From the NCBI GenBank assembly GCA_937996625.1, contig CALKVA010000004.1, forward strand, positions 104,343 through 168,342: a stretch of 64,000 nucleotides of DNA. Direction: 5' to 3'. The stretch's first letter is position 1. Each line of letters starts with the position of its first letter. The position numbers were made by a program, and so were the translations under genes. The notes under the pieces were generated by a model, which was not told the origin of the DNA, did not search any database, and saw nothing but the letters and a program-made list of their open reading frames with translations. This stretch comes from UBA5951 sp009936885 (GTDB taxonomy: Bacteria > Pseudomonadota > Alphaproteobacteria > Puniceispirillales > Puniceispirillaceae). Below are positions 20,512-29,788 of this stretch, piece after piece.

Positions 20512-22170
20512 ATGTTCAATTACACTCATATCAGACAACGTAAAAAACAGTCAGACTCAATTTATTGGCAGCTATCAGCTATTCTATGCAGTTTGTTTAT
20601 TTTAATGCCTATATTCAATATTATTCTTGTCTCGTTAGGGAATAATGAGGGGCTATTATCGCATCTGCAACAAACAGTGCTCCCAAGATATTTCCTAAAT
20701 ACGGTTATTCTGATGGTGGGTGTTGGATTAGTTGCCACAATTTTTGGAGTATCTTCTGGCTGGATAATTTCCAGATATGAATTTTGGGGTAGAGGCACAC
20801 TTAGCTGGATGCTGGTTCTGCCAGCAGCTATTCCAGCCTATCTGATAGCCTATACCTACACTGATTTTTTAGAATATGCAGGGCCTGTTCAAACTTACCT
20901 GCGATACCTTTTTGGCTGGAATACACCAAGGGAATATTGGTTTCCTGACATTAGGACGCATTATGGCGCTATTTTAATGATGGCATCTGTTCTCTATCCT
21001 TATATTTACATTTTTGTCAGAACCACATTTCAGCAGATATCGAGAACATTATGTGAAGCAGCTGAAATAACAGATAAGCCTTTATTCTCAGGCGTAGCTG
21101 TGCCATTGGCAAGGCCTGCTATTATTGCCAGCCTATCTCTTGTCTTAATGGAGGTGGTATCTGATTTTGGCACAGTTGATTATTTTGGAATAGAAACGCT
21201 TACACTTGGGATTTTTAATGTCTGGCTTGGAATGAATAATATTGTTGCAGCTGCCCAAATTTCGATTTTTGCATTTGCTTTAATTTTAGTGTTGTTAGCT
21301 ATTGAACGTTATGCACGCTCTAACCGTCTTTTTTCAAATAAGTCCCCTGGTCTTAAGGGAATGCCGAGGATCAGCCTCGAGCCAAAATTACAATTAGTTT
21401 GTTTTGTAATTTGCAGTCTTCCTATTGTAATCGGATTTATTGTACCTGTCGGAATATTGCTTTCCTTTATCATAGAGGCAAACAATTTTGGCTCTTTCCG
21501 ATTTCTCCAGCAGACATTCAATAACACTCTTGTTATTGCGCTCTTAAGTGCTTTGTTCATCATAATCATATCTGCGTTTTTGGCAATTATCAGTTTTTAC
21601 AGACTTCACAAACTAGGACGTTTTTTTGCAGGTATTTCGGCAACAGGTTATGCTTTTCCAGGGACAATACTCGCCATTGGCGTGCTGTATTTTTCAGCAC
21701 AGCTAGAAACGATGTCTCAATCATTTCTTCTGATTTTTCATATACAGGCAGATGAGGCGGTAGTAAGTGGCACGTTACTTGTGTTGATAATAGCCTATCT
21801 GGTGCGCTTTAATGCTGTTGGTTTTGGTGCTGTATCATCTGGACTTGAGCAAATTCCGCGTGAGCTGATGTCTGCTAGCCAGCTATTGGGAAAGAATTTT
21901 TCAAGTTCGGTAAGAGCCGTTCTTCTACCCAATCTTTGGCCATCTATACTTGCAGGAGGGCTTCTTCTTTTTGTGGATATTATGAAAGAGTTGCCGTTAA
22001 CATTGTTATTGCGACCATTAGATTTTGAGACATTTGCAACAATCACTTACCAATTTGCCAAAGACGAGATGCTGGAACAAGCAGCCTTTCCTGCACTTTG
22101 TATTGTGATAGTTGGTTTAATACCGGTTATTATTGCAAATATAGCGTTATCAAGGATAGCGGCACGCTAA
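20512..22170 (+). CDS. Iron(III)-type ABC transporter permease (FbpB/SfuB-like)
   Basis: A 552-residue fused permease with about twelve transmembrane helices and two BPD_transp_1 domains, the layout of FbpB/SfuB iron permeases. Each half has an EAA loop: CEAAEITDKPLFSGVAVPLARPAI near residues 182-205 and ELMSASQLLGKNFSSSVRAVLLPNLW near 451-476. The phrase PAAIPAYLIAYTYTDFL is characteristic of the family. A Fur-like palindrome lies upstream. No binding protein or ATPase gene is adjacent, so the partners must be elsewhere. Thiamine permease ThiP has a similar layout but is less like it. Confidence 0.85.
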   Translation: MFNYTHIRQRKKQSDSIYWQLSAILCSLFILMPIFNIILVSLGNNEGLLSHLQQTVLPRYFLNTVILMVGVGLVATIFGVSSGWIISRYEFWGRGTLSWMLVLPAAIPAYLIAYTYTDFLEYAGPVQTYLRYLFGWNTPREYWFPDIRTHYGAILMMASVLYPYIYIFVRTTFQQISRTLCEAAEITDKPLFSGVAVPLARPAIIASLSLVLMEVVSDFGTVDYFGIETLTLGIFNVWLGMNNIVAAAQISIFAFALILVLLAIERYARSNRLFSNKSPGLKGMPRISLEPKLQLVCFVICSLPIVIGFIVPVGILLSFIIEANNFGSFRFLQQTFNNTLVIALLSALFIIIISAFLAIISFYRLHKLGRFFAGISATGYAFPGTILAIGVLYFSAQLETMSQSFLLIFHIQADEAVVSGTLLVLIIAYLVRFNAVGFGAVSSGLEQIPRELMSASQLLGKNFSSSVRAVLLPNLWPSILAGGLLLFVDIMKELPLTLLLRPLDFETFATITYQFAKDEMLEQAAFPALCIVIVGLIPVIIANIALSRIAAR

Positions 22171-22187
22171 TATTATTTCTGGTCTAT

Positions 22188-23312
22188 TCAGGAAATAATG
22201 TTTTCTCTTGCGAGGTCTGTTTGCCTAGCCATAGTTGCGCAATCAAAAGGAAAATCATTCCAAGCAATATCATGTAGCTCCTTAAGTTTCGAAGGCATGG
22301 ATAATAAAGAGTTAAGGGCTACTGCAAAATTAGGGCTGTCTGGATAATCCACAAGCAACGCTCTGCCCTCTGCGCGCTCTGGAATACCCCCCCTCTTTGT
22401 AGTTATAAGAGCACATCCATTTGCAAGGGCTTCCAAGACGGCTCTTGATGCTGGTTCCTGCCAGACAGAAGGCACAATCGCAATGGCTGCTTTTTCAAGC
22501 TCTTTATTAATCTGCGCTAATGGCAAAAACCCGGCCATTTCAGCTTGGCCTTGCAAGGGCGCCAACGTTTCTTTTACACTCTTTTCATAGTCTGATATTG
22601 TGCCGTCCCTAAAATGTTTTGCGCCTATGATTTTCACGCGCCATTCAGGAAAATCAGGCAAAATATCTCGCAATGCAATGGCTGCTTGCAAAATCCCTTT
22701 TTCGGGCACAATGCGTGAGGCAATAATAATGGTTTTTTCTTTGAAAGGCTTGTTTTTTATGTTTCTGTTAGCGCCCAGCGGCGTTATGAATATAGGGGTT
22801 TGTGATATTTCTGTGCTGCTAAAGCCGTCTAGAAAGCAATTTTTTATATATTTTGAATTTGCAAATATACCTGCAAGGTTGCGTGCAAGCCAGAGACGTT
22901 CTGCAAGGGTTTTACTACCTGTCATCCGACGTGGGTCATTATGCAGAAAAAGAGCTACTTTAGCCGTGTTATTTATCTTGGCAATGGTGCGGGCTACCTG
23001 ACATCTGCCGTGAACTTCAATAAGCGAGGGTTGTCTCTCCCTTCGTTGAAGATCTGTAATATAGCTATGTGCTAAACCAACATTATGACCATATATTAAA
23101 GGCCATTTTGGTTTTAATGCGTGATAGCAAAGTTCTGGAAAAGATGGGGAGGTAATTTGTCTGCCGTAAATATGAAACTCATATTTTAATGTCGTATGAT
23201 AGGCAAGGTCGCTTACAACGGTTGAGACAGCACCAGCATTAGATGGTGTGAACACCTCTTTATAGGGAAGCAGAATGTCAATATATGATCTTTGGTATGG
23301 TTTTTTAGCCAT
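22188..23312 (-). CDS. GT4-family glycosyltransferase
   Basis: A 374-residue GT-B glycosyltransferase. The N-terminal domain has LLPYKEVFTPSNAGAVSTVV, and the middle has an FLHNDPRRM segment. The C-terminal domain carries IIIASRIVPEKGILQAAIAL and the donor motif VPSVWQEPASRAVLEALANGCALI, with the two Glu residues of the E-x7-E type. It is convergent with the iron permease (17-base gap) and divergent from the MFS gene. It likely acts in capsule, lipopolysaccharide or glycolipid synthesis; no other glycan genes are adjacent, so the acceptor is unknown. Confidence 0.82.
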   Translation of the reverse strand: MAKKPYQRSYIDILLPYKEVFTPSNAGAVSTVVSDLAYHTTLKYEFHIYGRQITSPSFPELCYHALKPKWPLIYGHNVGLAHSYITDLQRRERQPSLIEVHGRCQVARTIAKINNTAKVALFLHNDPRRMTGSKTLAERLWLARNLAGIFANSKYIKNCFLDGFSSTEISQTPIFITPLGANRNIKNKPFKEKTIIIASRIVPEKGILQAAIALRDILPDFPEWRVKIIGAKHFRDGTISDYEKSVKETLAPLQGQAEMAGFLPLAQINKELEKAAIAIVPSVWQEPASRAVLEALANGCALITTKRGGIPERAEGRALLVDYPDSPNFAVALNSLLSMPSKLKELHDIAWNDFPFDCATMARQTDLARENIIS

Positions 23313-23505
23313 AAACCGCTCCAGAGCTGGGATTGAAATCAGTCCTGATAACAGGGATAAAGCTTGACCCGTTGAATAGCAAGCTAGATAAACTCATTTA
23401 GTTTTTAATTATTTCCAATTATATTACTACCTGTCATTTAAACAAAAATGTCCTACATAAAAGGTTTGCTATTAACTTTCTGGTTTTGACTCTTAAAGGT
23501 TCTTA

Positions 23506-24714
23506 ATGAATTTATCAGCATTTAAATCCCAGTCTTTTCGCCATTATCTTGCGTGTGTTTCAATTGCGCTTCATGGCATGTGGGTTCAAAGGCTGGTTGT
23601 GGTTTGGCTTGCATGGGATGTGTCCAATTCACCAGCATTTGTGGGCTTTGTTGCATTTTTAAGCTTTGCACCTACAATGGTCACAGGGCCTTTATTTGGA
23701 GTTCTGGCAGATCGCATTGAGATAAGACTTGCCGTTTTTTCAAATTATATAGCAATGCTAATAATAACAGTTACATTTGTGTTATCAACGTACCTCTCCG
23801 TTATTAGCAGCGTTTCGGTTGCGCTATTTGCAGCAGCTATTGGTATTGTTGGTTCTGCCAATCACCCATTTAGAATGGCGTTTGCAGCAAGGCTTGGTGA
23901 TAAGCAACAGCTTTCCTCAATTATTGCCATAACAGTTTTGAATTTTAATATATCAAGACTTGTTGGCCCAGCAATTGGCGGTATTTTACTGACCCAAATT
24001 GGCCCAATTCAAACATTATGGCTAACAAGTTTAGGGTTTTTGCCAATGATTTTTCTGGTACGAAATATTGTAATTCGGCCAAGAGATTTTACTGTAAAAA
24101 AAGAGCAGCATTTTCTGACTGCTTTAAAAGAGGGTTTGAGCTATACAAAAAAAGACCCGTTTATCTTATATATCTTTGGATTAACGATTTGTGTGACAAT
24201 GATAGGTCGCGGTCTACTTGAAACATTGCCAATAATTGCACAAGGGGTATTTGATAAAGGGCCGAATGAATTGGGGCTGCTGACTGCAAGTGCGGGTGCT
24301 GGGGCAATATTAGCATCCTTTGCAAAGGCCGCAGGCAAACCGCAAGAGGCAGGCTCCATTGGCTTTTTAGGGGCTGTATGTTCTGTTCTTGTGCCTATTT
24401 GTGTCATTCTAGTTGGATTATCAAACAATATTGTTCTGACCGCTATTCTGGTAGCGATGTTGGGACTTGCAACTACTTTTTTTGCAACCACGATGCAATC
24501 TGCAGCACAGCTCCAACTCACCGATGAATTTAGAGGAAGGGTTATGAGCCTTTGGACAATGATTGCCATGGGAGGCGGGGCAATCGGAGCATTATTACTA
24601 GGAGCAATATCTGAAATGGTTGGTATTTTAGCAACCTTCATAGCGCTTGGCGGGCTAACCACATTAATAGCAGCACTTATTTTGCTTTTTACCAGCCCAT
24701 TTAAAAACCGCTAA
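23506..24714 (+). CDS. Major facilitator superfamily transporter (MFS_3/EntS-like)
   Basis: A 402-residue protein with about twelve transmembrane helices. The loop motif FGVLADRIEIRL (between helices two and three) is the MFS signature G-x3-D-R. The first helix region, SFRHYLACVSIALHGMWVQRLVVVWLAW, and FRGRVMSLWTM in the second half are typical of the MFS_3 group, which includes the enterobactin exporter EntS. An AAAGG ribosome binding site precedes the ATG. Placement near an iron-type permease makes a siderophore-related role thinkable, but nothing confirms it. Confidence 0.82.
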   Translation: MNLSAFKSQSFRHYLACVSIALHGMWVQRLVVVWLAWDVSNSPAFVGFVAFLSFAPTMVTGPLFGVLADRIEIRLAVFSNYIAMLIITVTFVLSTYLSVISSVSVALFAAAIGIVGSANHPFRMAFAARLGDKQQLSSIIAITVLNFNISRLVGPAIGGILLTQIGPIQTLWLTSLGFLPMIFLVRNIVIRPRDFTVKKEQHFLTALKEGLSYTKKDPFILYIFGLTICVTMIGRGLLETLPIIAQGVFDKGPNELGLLTASAGAGAILASFAKAAGKPQEAGSIGFLGAVCSVLVPICVILVGLSNNIVLTAILVAMLGLATTFFATTMQSAAQLQLTDEFRGRVMSLWTMIAMGGGAIGALLLGAISEMVGILATFIALGGLTTLIAALILLFTSPFKNR

Positions 24715-24907
24715 TTGATGAGTCTAAATCACTGTCAGAAAAAACCTAAATAGAGGTATGTTAAGATATTTTCTGTAGACATTATAGATCAATTGAAAAT
24801 GATTAAAAATGATCATTGGAATAGTTTCCTTATAACACTATTTAGAGTTAGAATGAACGACTACTATTCAGCAAAAAAATGTTTTTACATACTATATGGT
24901 GACCTAA

Positions 24908-25909
24908 ATGAAACAAAATTCCTTTTTAAATCAGCTAGAAAATTGGGTAGATAACGCTCATTCAGCTTGTTTGGTGATTGTGGTTTCTACTTGGGGGTCT
25001 GCGCCAAGGCAGGCTGGATCTTTAATGCTGGTAAGAGATGATTTGCATCTGGAGGGATCTGTTTCTGGTGGCTGTGTTGAAGGGGAAGTTATCCGTCTAT
25101 CTCAAGAGGCAATGGAGAGCGGATTACCGTGCTTAAAAGAATTTGGGGTAGCTGATGAGACAGCTTGGCAAGTTGGTCTATCCTGTGGGGGAAGAATTTC
25201 TGTACTTATCCTTCCAGTAGCAGACACAGGCATCCCTTTATCTGTTTTGAGACAAGCTGTAAGAGCCGAAAATACAAGGCAATCCCTGGATATAGAATTC
25301 ATGCTAGCTGATATTCAGGCTGATATCTCAAAAGTTACAGTGCGTGCAACACTCCCCGACACATCCATGCATTTTGTTCATGCGAGCAACCTTGAACAAG
25401 AGAAGGGCTTATTTACATTGCGTCTCAGGCCAAAGAATCAACTTGTAATAATCGGCGCAGGGCACATTAGTCAGGTGTTAAGTCAGCTTGCACTTAATAT
25501 GGAATTAGACACTATAATTATCGACCCGAGAGGAGTTTTTCTGACAGAAGAACGGTTTCCAGATGTCACTATAAAACAGGAATGGCCTCAGGATGTTTTG
25601 CCAGAGATATCAATTGATGCTCAAACAGCGATTGTAACATTAACTCATGATCCGAAAATTGATGATCCTGCATTGCTCCATTGTTTAAAAACAGATGCCT
25701 ATTATATAGGGTGTCTTGGTAGTACCAAAACACACCAATTAAGATTACATCGATTAAAAGAGTTGGGAATGTCTGATACAAATCTTACAAGACTTCATGG
25801 TCCTGCTGGCATTCCTCTTGGAGGCCGTGCAGCTGCTGAAATTGCATTATCGATTTTGGCTGAATTAGTGTCTACATATCATAAGAGAGACAATCAAAAG
25901 TCATTTTAA
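24908..25909 (+). CDS. XdhC/CoxI-family protein
   Basis: A 333-residue protein of the XdhC/CoxI family, which binds molybdenum cofactor and helps mature xanthine dehydrogenase-type enzymes. The N-terminal XdhC domain has VVSTWGSAPRQAGSLMLV and SVSGGCVEGEVI near residues 24-65 with SCGGRISVL near 99. The C-terminal Rossmann domain begins VIIGAGHISQVLSQLA near residue 183, with YYIGCLGSTKTHQLRL and GPAGIPLGGRAAAEIALSI later. No molybdenum hydroxylase, MobA-like or cofactor genes are adjacent. Its client is therefore unknown. Confidence 0.86.
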   Translation: MKQNSFLNQLENWVDNAHSACLVIVVSTWGSAPRQAGSLMLVRDDLHLEGSVSGGCVEGEVIRLSQEAMESGLPCLKEFGVADETAWQVGLSCGGRISVLILPVADTGIPLSVLRQAVRAENTRQSLDIEFMLADIQADISKVTVRATLPDTSMHFVHASNLEQEKGLFTLRLRPKNQLVIIGAGHISQVLSQLALNMELDTIIIDPRGVFLTEERFPDVTIKQEWPQDVLPEISIDAQTAIVTLTHDPKIDDPALLHCLKTDAYYIGCLGSTKTHQLRLHRLKELGMSDTNLTRLHGPAGIPLGGRAAAEIALSILAELVSTYHKRDNQKSF

Positions 25910-26026
25910 AACTTCTAAATATCTCAAAATGGGTAAGTTTTTATCCCAATTTCTAAAAAACATGGTTAGAATTAGCCGCAACAAATTCAGTCACAGCTTT
26001 TACATTTAAGATTAGGCGAAAACACT

Positions 26027-27853
26027 ATGCAATTAAGGCGTTGGCAAAAAGAAATAATTGATGATTTTCAGTCTATTCTTGATTCACATCGTCGTTTTAT
26101 AATTAAGGCGCCAACAGGTGCTGGAAAAACAGTGCTGGCAAGCGAAATCATAAAACAGTTTTATTCAGGAGAAAAAGTGATTGTTTTATGTCACAGATTG
26201 GTTTTGCTTGAACAGCTTGAAAGAGCATTAGCCAAAGAGCATAGAGTCCGCAAGTTGGGGCTTAATCATACTGAGGCAGCGTTTGCTGATTATGATGTGT
26301 TATTATCTACGAGCACTCGTGCAAGGGATATATTGGATGATGCTATCGAACATGCCAAGCTGGTTATAATCGATGAAGCGCACCGTGTATCCCCAAATGG
26401 AACAGGCTATAAACGAATTCTAGATTGTTTTCTTGAACATGGAAGAGATGATGCTCATATGATAGGTCTCACAGCATCTCCAGAGAGACGCACTGCAGAT
26501 CAAAAAGACCAGCTTAGCCTTGCCTTTGATGCGATTATTGATGGCGCGAATATGGATAAATTATTTGATGAAGGTATATTGGTAAGACCTCATTATAGAC
26601 CTCATTTTATTCATGATTTAGACCTTGGCGATATTGATATTAGTAGTGGCGATTTTCCAGTAGCAAAATTAGCGCCAGCTATTATCAAATCATCCATGAT
26701 TAGCCATGCATGTTCGATATATCTAGATGAGCGAGAAAATGTAAAACCAAAGCCTATTTCAGCATGGTTTTGCCCAGATGTCACGGTTGCAGAAACTACC
26801 GTTGAAGCAATCCAGGAGCTTGGGATTAGCGTGTCTTTGATTACTGCTACAACGCCTATTAAAGAGCGTATGCAGATGCTGGCAGACCATGCAGAAGGAA
26901 ATGTGGAAGCTGTCGTTTCAGTTGGGGTTCTTGCAGAAGGCTGGGATAATCCCCACTGTAATATCATCGTTCATATGAGGCCAACCTTATCCAAGGTATT
27001 ATGGGGTCAGTCAGTGGGTCGTGGTCTGCGTGCTGCTGCTGAGAAAAATACCTGTATTGTAATAGATGTCTCATCTAACTGGTCAACATTTGGACCAGTA
27101 GAAAAGTTACAATGGACATTATGGTCTCATCGTGGCTCTTATTTGAAATTTAAAAACAGATTTGAATGGATTGCCCAGCAACCAGCAGATGAGCAAACAA
27201 GTTATTATTTATGTGATAATAAACTCCCTTCAAATTTGCGATGTTCTCATATCTATAAAAAAGACAAGTTTTCAGATACAGGATGCCCTGTTTGCGGCTC
27301 TTTCTCTGCCATAGATATTCACAAAGAGCAGAAAATGGATAGCTCTGTTAACGATATTGGTTTACATCGTCTATTTTTCGAGCGTATTCCGCAAGTATAT
27401 GAAGAGATGAACCATAATATTTGGCGTACTCTTGGCAGTACTGCTTGGACAGGTGCAGAAAAACAGGAGCTTATATTTCTTGCATTCTGTAAGGCTTTTG
27501 AGCTTGTAGAAGGTAATCCCTCTAATTCTGATTCTGAATTTTGGAAGATCACATTGGATGGGGAAGCTGACTTGCGTACATTCCTTGTTGAAAATAAGAT
27601 TCAGATTGTGAAGCAGGAAGAATTTAATCATGCTATTTTGGTGGACGGCTTAATGCATGGAAGAAGGATAAGAGCTTTGCAGTCTAATCACGGTATATTA
27701 TTATGCGGTCAACAATTTGATGCGCTGCAAGAAGAAGCATTAGAGCGCAAATACCAGCGGGCTTTGCAGATCATTGAGAGAATTACAGTTATGGGGTGCT
27801 CCAGTCAGGATAATTTGCCTTATTTCAAGGCGAAGAACGTGGTAGCACTATGA
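26027..27853 (+). CDS. DEAD/DEAH-box helicase with C-terminal cysteine motif
   Basis: A 608-residue superfamily 2 helicase of the SSL2/restriction-subunit type (COG1061-like). Motif I is KAPTGAGKT at residues 27-35, motif II is IIDEAHR near 111-117, motif III region GLTASPERRTADQ near 147-159, and motif VI is GQSVGRGLR near 327-335. A zinc-ribbon-like segment (YYLCDNK, LRCSH, GCPVCGS, about residues 392-425) follows the helicase core, and the last 180 residues have no domain I recognise. Its stop overlaps the rpe start by four bases (ATGA). Function is likely in DNA or RNA remodelling, but no substrate is indicated. Confidence 0.85.
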   Translation: MQLRRWQKEIIDDFQSILDSHRRFIIKAPTGAGKTVLASEIIKQFYSGEKVIVLCHRLVLLEQLERALAKEHRVRKLGLNHTEAAFADYDVLLSTSTRARDILDDAIEHAKLVIIDEAHRVSPNGTGYKRILDCFLEHGRDDAHMIGLTASPERRTADQKDQLSLAFDAIIDGANMDKLFDEGILVRPHYRPHFIHDLDLGDIDISSGDFPVAKLAPAIIKSSMISHACSIYLDERENVKPKPISAWFCPDVTVAETTVEAIQELGISVSLITATTPIKERMQMLADHAEGNVEAVVSVGVLAEGWDNPHCNIIVHMRPTLSKVLWGQSVGRGLRAAAEKNTCIVIDVSSNWSTFGPVEKLQWTLWSHRGSYLKFKNRFEWIAQQPADEQTSYYLCDNKLPSNLRCSHIYKKDKFSDTGCPVCGSFSAIDIHKEQKMDSSVNDIGLHRLFFERIPQVYEEMNHNIWRTLGSTAWTGAEKQELIFLAFCKAFELVEGNPSNSDSEFWKITLDGEADLRTFLVENKIQIVKQEEFNHAILVDGLMHGRRIRALQSNHGILLCGQQFDALQEEALERKYQRALQIIERITVMGCSSQDNLPYFKAKNVVAL

Positions 27854-28506
27854 GCATCGGTACCATAATTGCCCCTTCTATTTTGGCAGCAAATTTCGCA
27901 GAGCTTGCCGCTGAAATAAAACAGGTCGAAACAGCAGGCGCTGATTGGATTCATCTCGATGTAATGGATGGAAGGTTTGTGCCAAATCTAAGCTTTGGTG
28001 CCCCTGTGATTGCGTCGCTTCGCAAAAATTCTTCAAGTTATTTTGACGCCCACCTTATGGTTGAAAACCCAGATTCGCTTATAACTGATATGAAACAGGC
28101 TGGATGTGACGGTATCACCGTTCATTTTGAAGCATGCACCCATCTAGATAGAACTTTATCTGCTATTAATGAGCATGATTGCCGTGCAGGGGTTGCTCTT
28201 AATCCTCATACTTCAGTTGAAAGCCTTACTCATATACTGGAAAAAATAGGTTTAATACTCATTATGACAGTCAATCCTGGTTTTGGCGGTCAAAAATTTA
28301 TCAAATCTATGGTGCATAAAATACAACAAGCACGCAGTTTAATTGGGGATAGACCCATTCAATTACAGGTTGATGGGGGTATTACAGCTCAGACAGCGCC
28401 ACTCGCAATCGCTGCTGGTGCCAATAATCTAGTTGCTGGTTCTGCTATTTTTGGAGCAGGAGCGGATAAATATGGTTCTAGAATAAAGGCAATTAGAGGC
28501 TCGTAG
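27850..28506 (+). CDS. rpe: Ribulose-phosphate 3-epimerase
   Basis: Interconverts ribulose 5-phosphate and xylulose 5-phosphate in the pentose phosphate pathway. The 218-residue TIM barrel shows IAPSILAANFAEL near residues 7-19, LDVMDGRFVPNLSFG near 36-50 with the catalytic Asp and metal-binding His/Asp pattern, DAHLMVENP near 66-74, VNPGFGGQKFI near 138-148 and QVDGGIT near 174-180. It overlaps the upstream helicase by four bases, so it depends on that transcript. It would also recycle pentose phosphates from the nucleoside salvage genes further along. Confidence 0.96.
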   Translation: MSIGTIIAPSILAANFAELAAEIKQVETAGADWIHLDVMDGRFVPNLSFGAPVIASLRKNSSSYFDAHLMVENPDSLITDMKQAGCDGITVHFEACTHLDRTLSAINEHDCRAGVALNPHTSVESLTHILEKIGLILIMTVNPGFGGQKFIKSMVHKIQQARSLIGDRPIQLQVDGGITAQTAPLAIAAGANNLVAGSAIFGAGADKYGSRIKAIRGS

Positions 28507-28525
28507 ATAAAAAAATACTAGGTTT

Positions 28526-29533
28526 TTACCTTTTTATAGATGCACCAATATGTTTCTTACCTCTTTTGCGGGCTAATTTTATTTGTTTTTGTCTTTCTGC
28601 AAAACGGACTCTTTGTTCATTTGTCGTTTTGGTAATGCAATAGGGACAGGTAATGCCAGCTTGATAGCTGTTTGATTGCAATTCAGCTTCTGATAGGGGA
28701 TGCCTACAGGCATGGCATAATGCGTAATTCCCTTTTTGTAGCTCATGATCAACACTTACTCGGTTATCAAATACAAAGCATTCCCCTTGCCATAAGGAAT
28801 GCTCAGCAGGCACTTCTTCCAAATATTTTAAAATACCACCTTGTAGATGATACACCTCTTCAAACCCTATTTTTCTCATATAGGCCGTTGATTTCTCACA
28901 TCTGATTCCGCCAGTACAATACATCGCAATTTTAGTTAGTTTTGTGTTTTTTTGCGTTGATGCAAACTCATCTGCCCATTTTGGAAATTCGCGAAATGAT
29001 GTGGTGTTGGGATCCACCGCGTCTGAAAATTTGCCAATTGCAACTTCGTAATCATTGCGAGTATCAACAACCAGTACATTTGGGGATGATATTAATTCAT
29101 TCCAATCTTGTGGTTTTACATAAATACCCTTTGTTTCTGATGGATTAATATCAGGCTCACCCATGGTTACAATTTCACGTTTTAGTCTTACTTTCATGCG
29201 GTGAAATGGGCAGCTATGCTCTTCAGAATATTTTATTTGGGTTTGCTCGAATTCTGGATGCTCATACAGCCAAGAAACAAAATTTTCTATGTTCTGGTGA
29301 CTCCCTGCAATAGTTCCATTTATTCCCTCAGGGGCAATCAGAATTGTGCCAAACAGATTATTTTCAGCACAGATATGTTTGAAACTTTGCTGCCAATCCT
29401 CAATGCTATCTAAGCTTACAAAATGATATAGAGCAACAATCAAATAGGGTTGATTTTGCTGGGTTTTAGAATCTTTTTTATGTGTTTGTTCTGTCATTGC
29501 AGAAAAATCGGCCATCTTGCAGCTCAAATTCAA
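28526..29533 (-). CDS. trhO: tRNA uridine(34) hydroxylase, rhodanese family (TrhO/YceA)
   Basis: Oxygen-dependent enzyme that hydroxylates U34 of certain tRNAs. The 335-residue protein has the N-terminal acylphosphatase-like domain (LFGTILIAPEGINGTIAG near residues 60-77) and the rhodanese domain with Cys206 in YCTGGIRCEKS. The C-terminus carries two CxxC-type pairs (CHAC near 272-275 and CPYC near 295-298). The listed GTG/ATG region has several possible starts: the frame opens at 29533, but ATG codons at residues 7 and 13 are equally plausible and none has a strong ribosome binding site. It is convergent with rpe. Confidence 0.92.
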   Translation of the reverse strand: MNLSCKMADFSAMTEQTHKKDSKTQQNQPYLIVALYHFVSLDSIEDWQQSFKHICAENNLFGTILIAPEGINGTIAGSHQNIENFVSWLYEHPEFEQTQIKYSEEHSCPFHRMKVRLKREIVTMGEPDINPSETKGIYVKPQDWNELISSPNVLVVDTRNDYEVAIGKFSDAVDPNTTSFREFPKWADEFASTQKNTKLTKIAMYCTGGIRCEKSTAYMRKIGFEEVYHLQGGILKYLEEVPAEHSLWQGECFVFDNRVSVDHELQKGNYALCHACRHPLSEAELQSNSYQAGITCPYCITKTTNEQRVRFAERQKQIKLARKRGKKHIGASIKR

Positions 29534-29714
29534 TCTAGTATATATTTAAATATGAAATATGGATATAACATTTTAACCGTTTTTCCTGCAAGTATCACTG
29601 TAGTATTGATGTGGAATTGAATAACAAAACATCTGATTAATCGATCTGGTTATTTCTGGGTGAACTCTGGATGGTCTCTTTATATAATTATAATAAGGCG
29701 GTATGGTAGTAAAA

Positions 29715-29729
29715 TCAGACGTAGTCTGA
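29715..29729. promoter_or_regulatory. Perfect short palindrome upstream of amino-acid ABC operon
   Basis: TCAGAC at 29715-29720 and GTCTGA at 29724-29729 flank a three-base centre. The element is 60 bases before the ATPase start codon, a position suited to an operator. The rest of the 255-base gap (29534-29788) holds nothing I recognise. A chance occurrence is possible. Confidence 0.35.
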
Positions 29730-29788
29730 ATAGAGCGTATTATATGACACTTTAATATTTTTCTAGATAAGTAACATTTGGATATTTA

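Noticed and set aside
24800..24825. Possible second Fur-like site before the XdhC-like gene
   Set aside because: Only a short AATGATCATT palindrome with a partial neighbouring half-site; too weak compared with 20235-20255.
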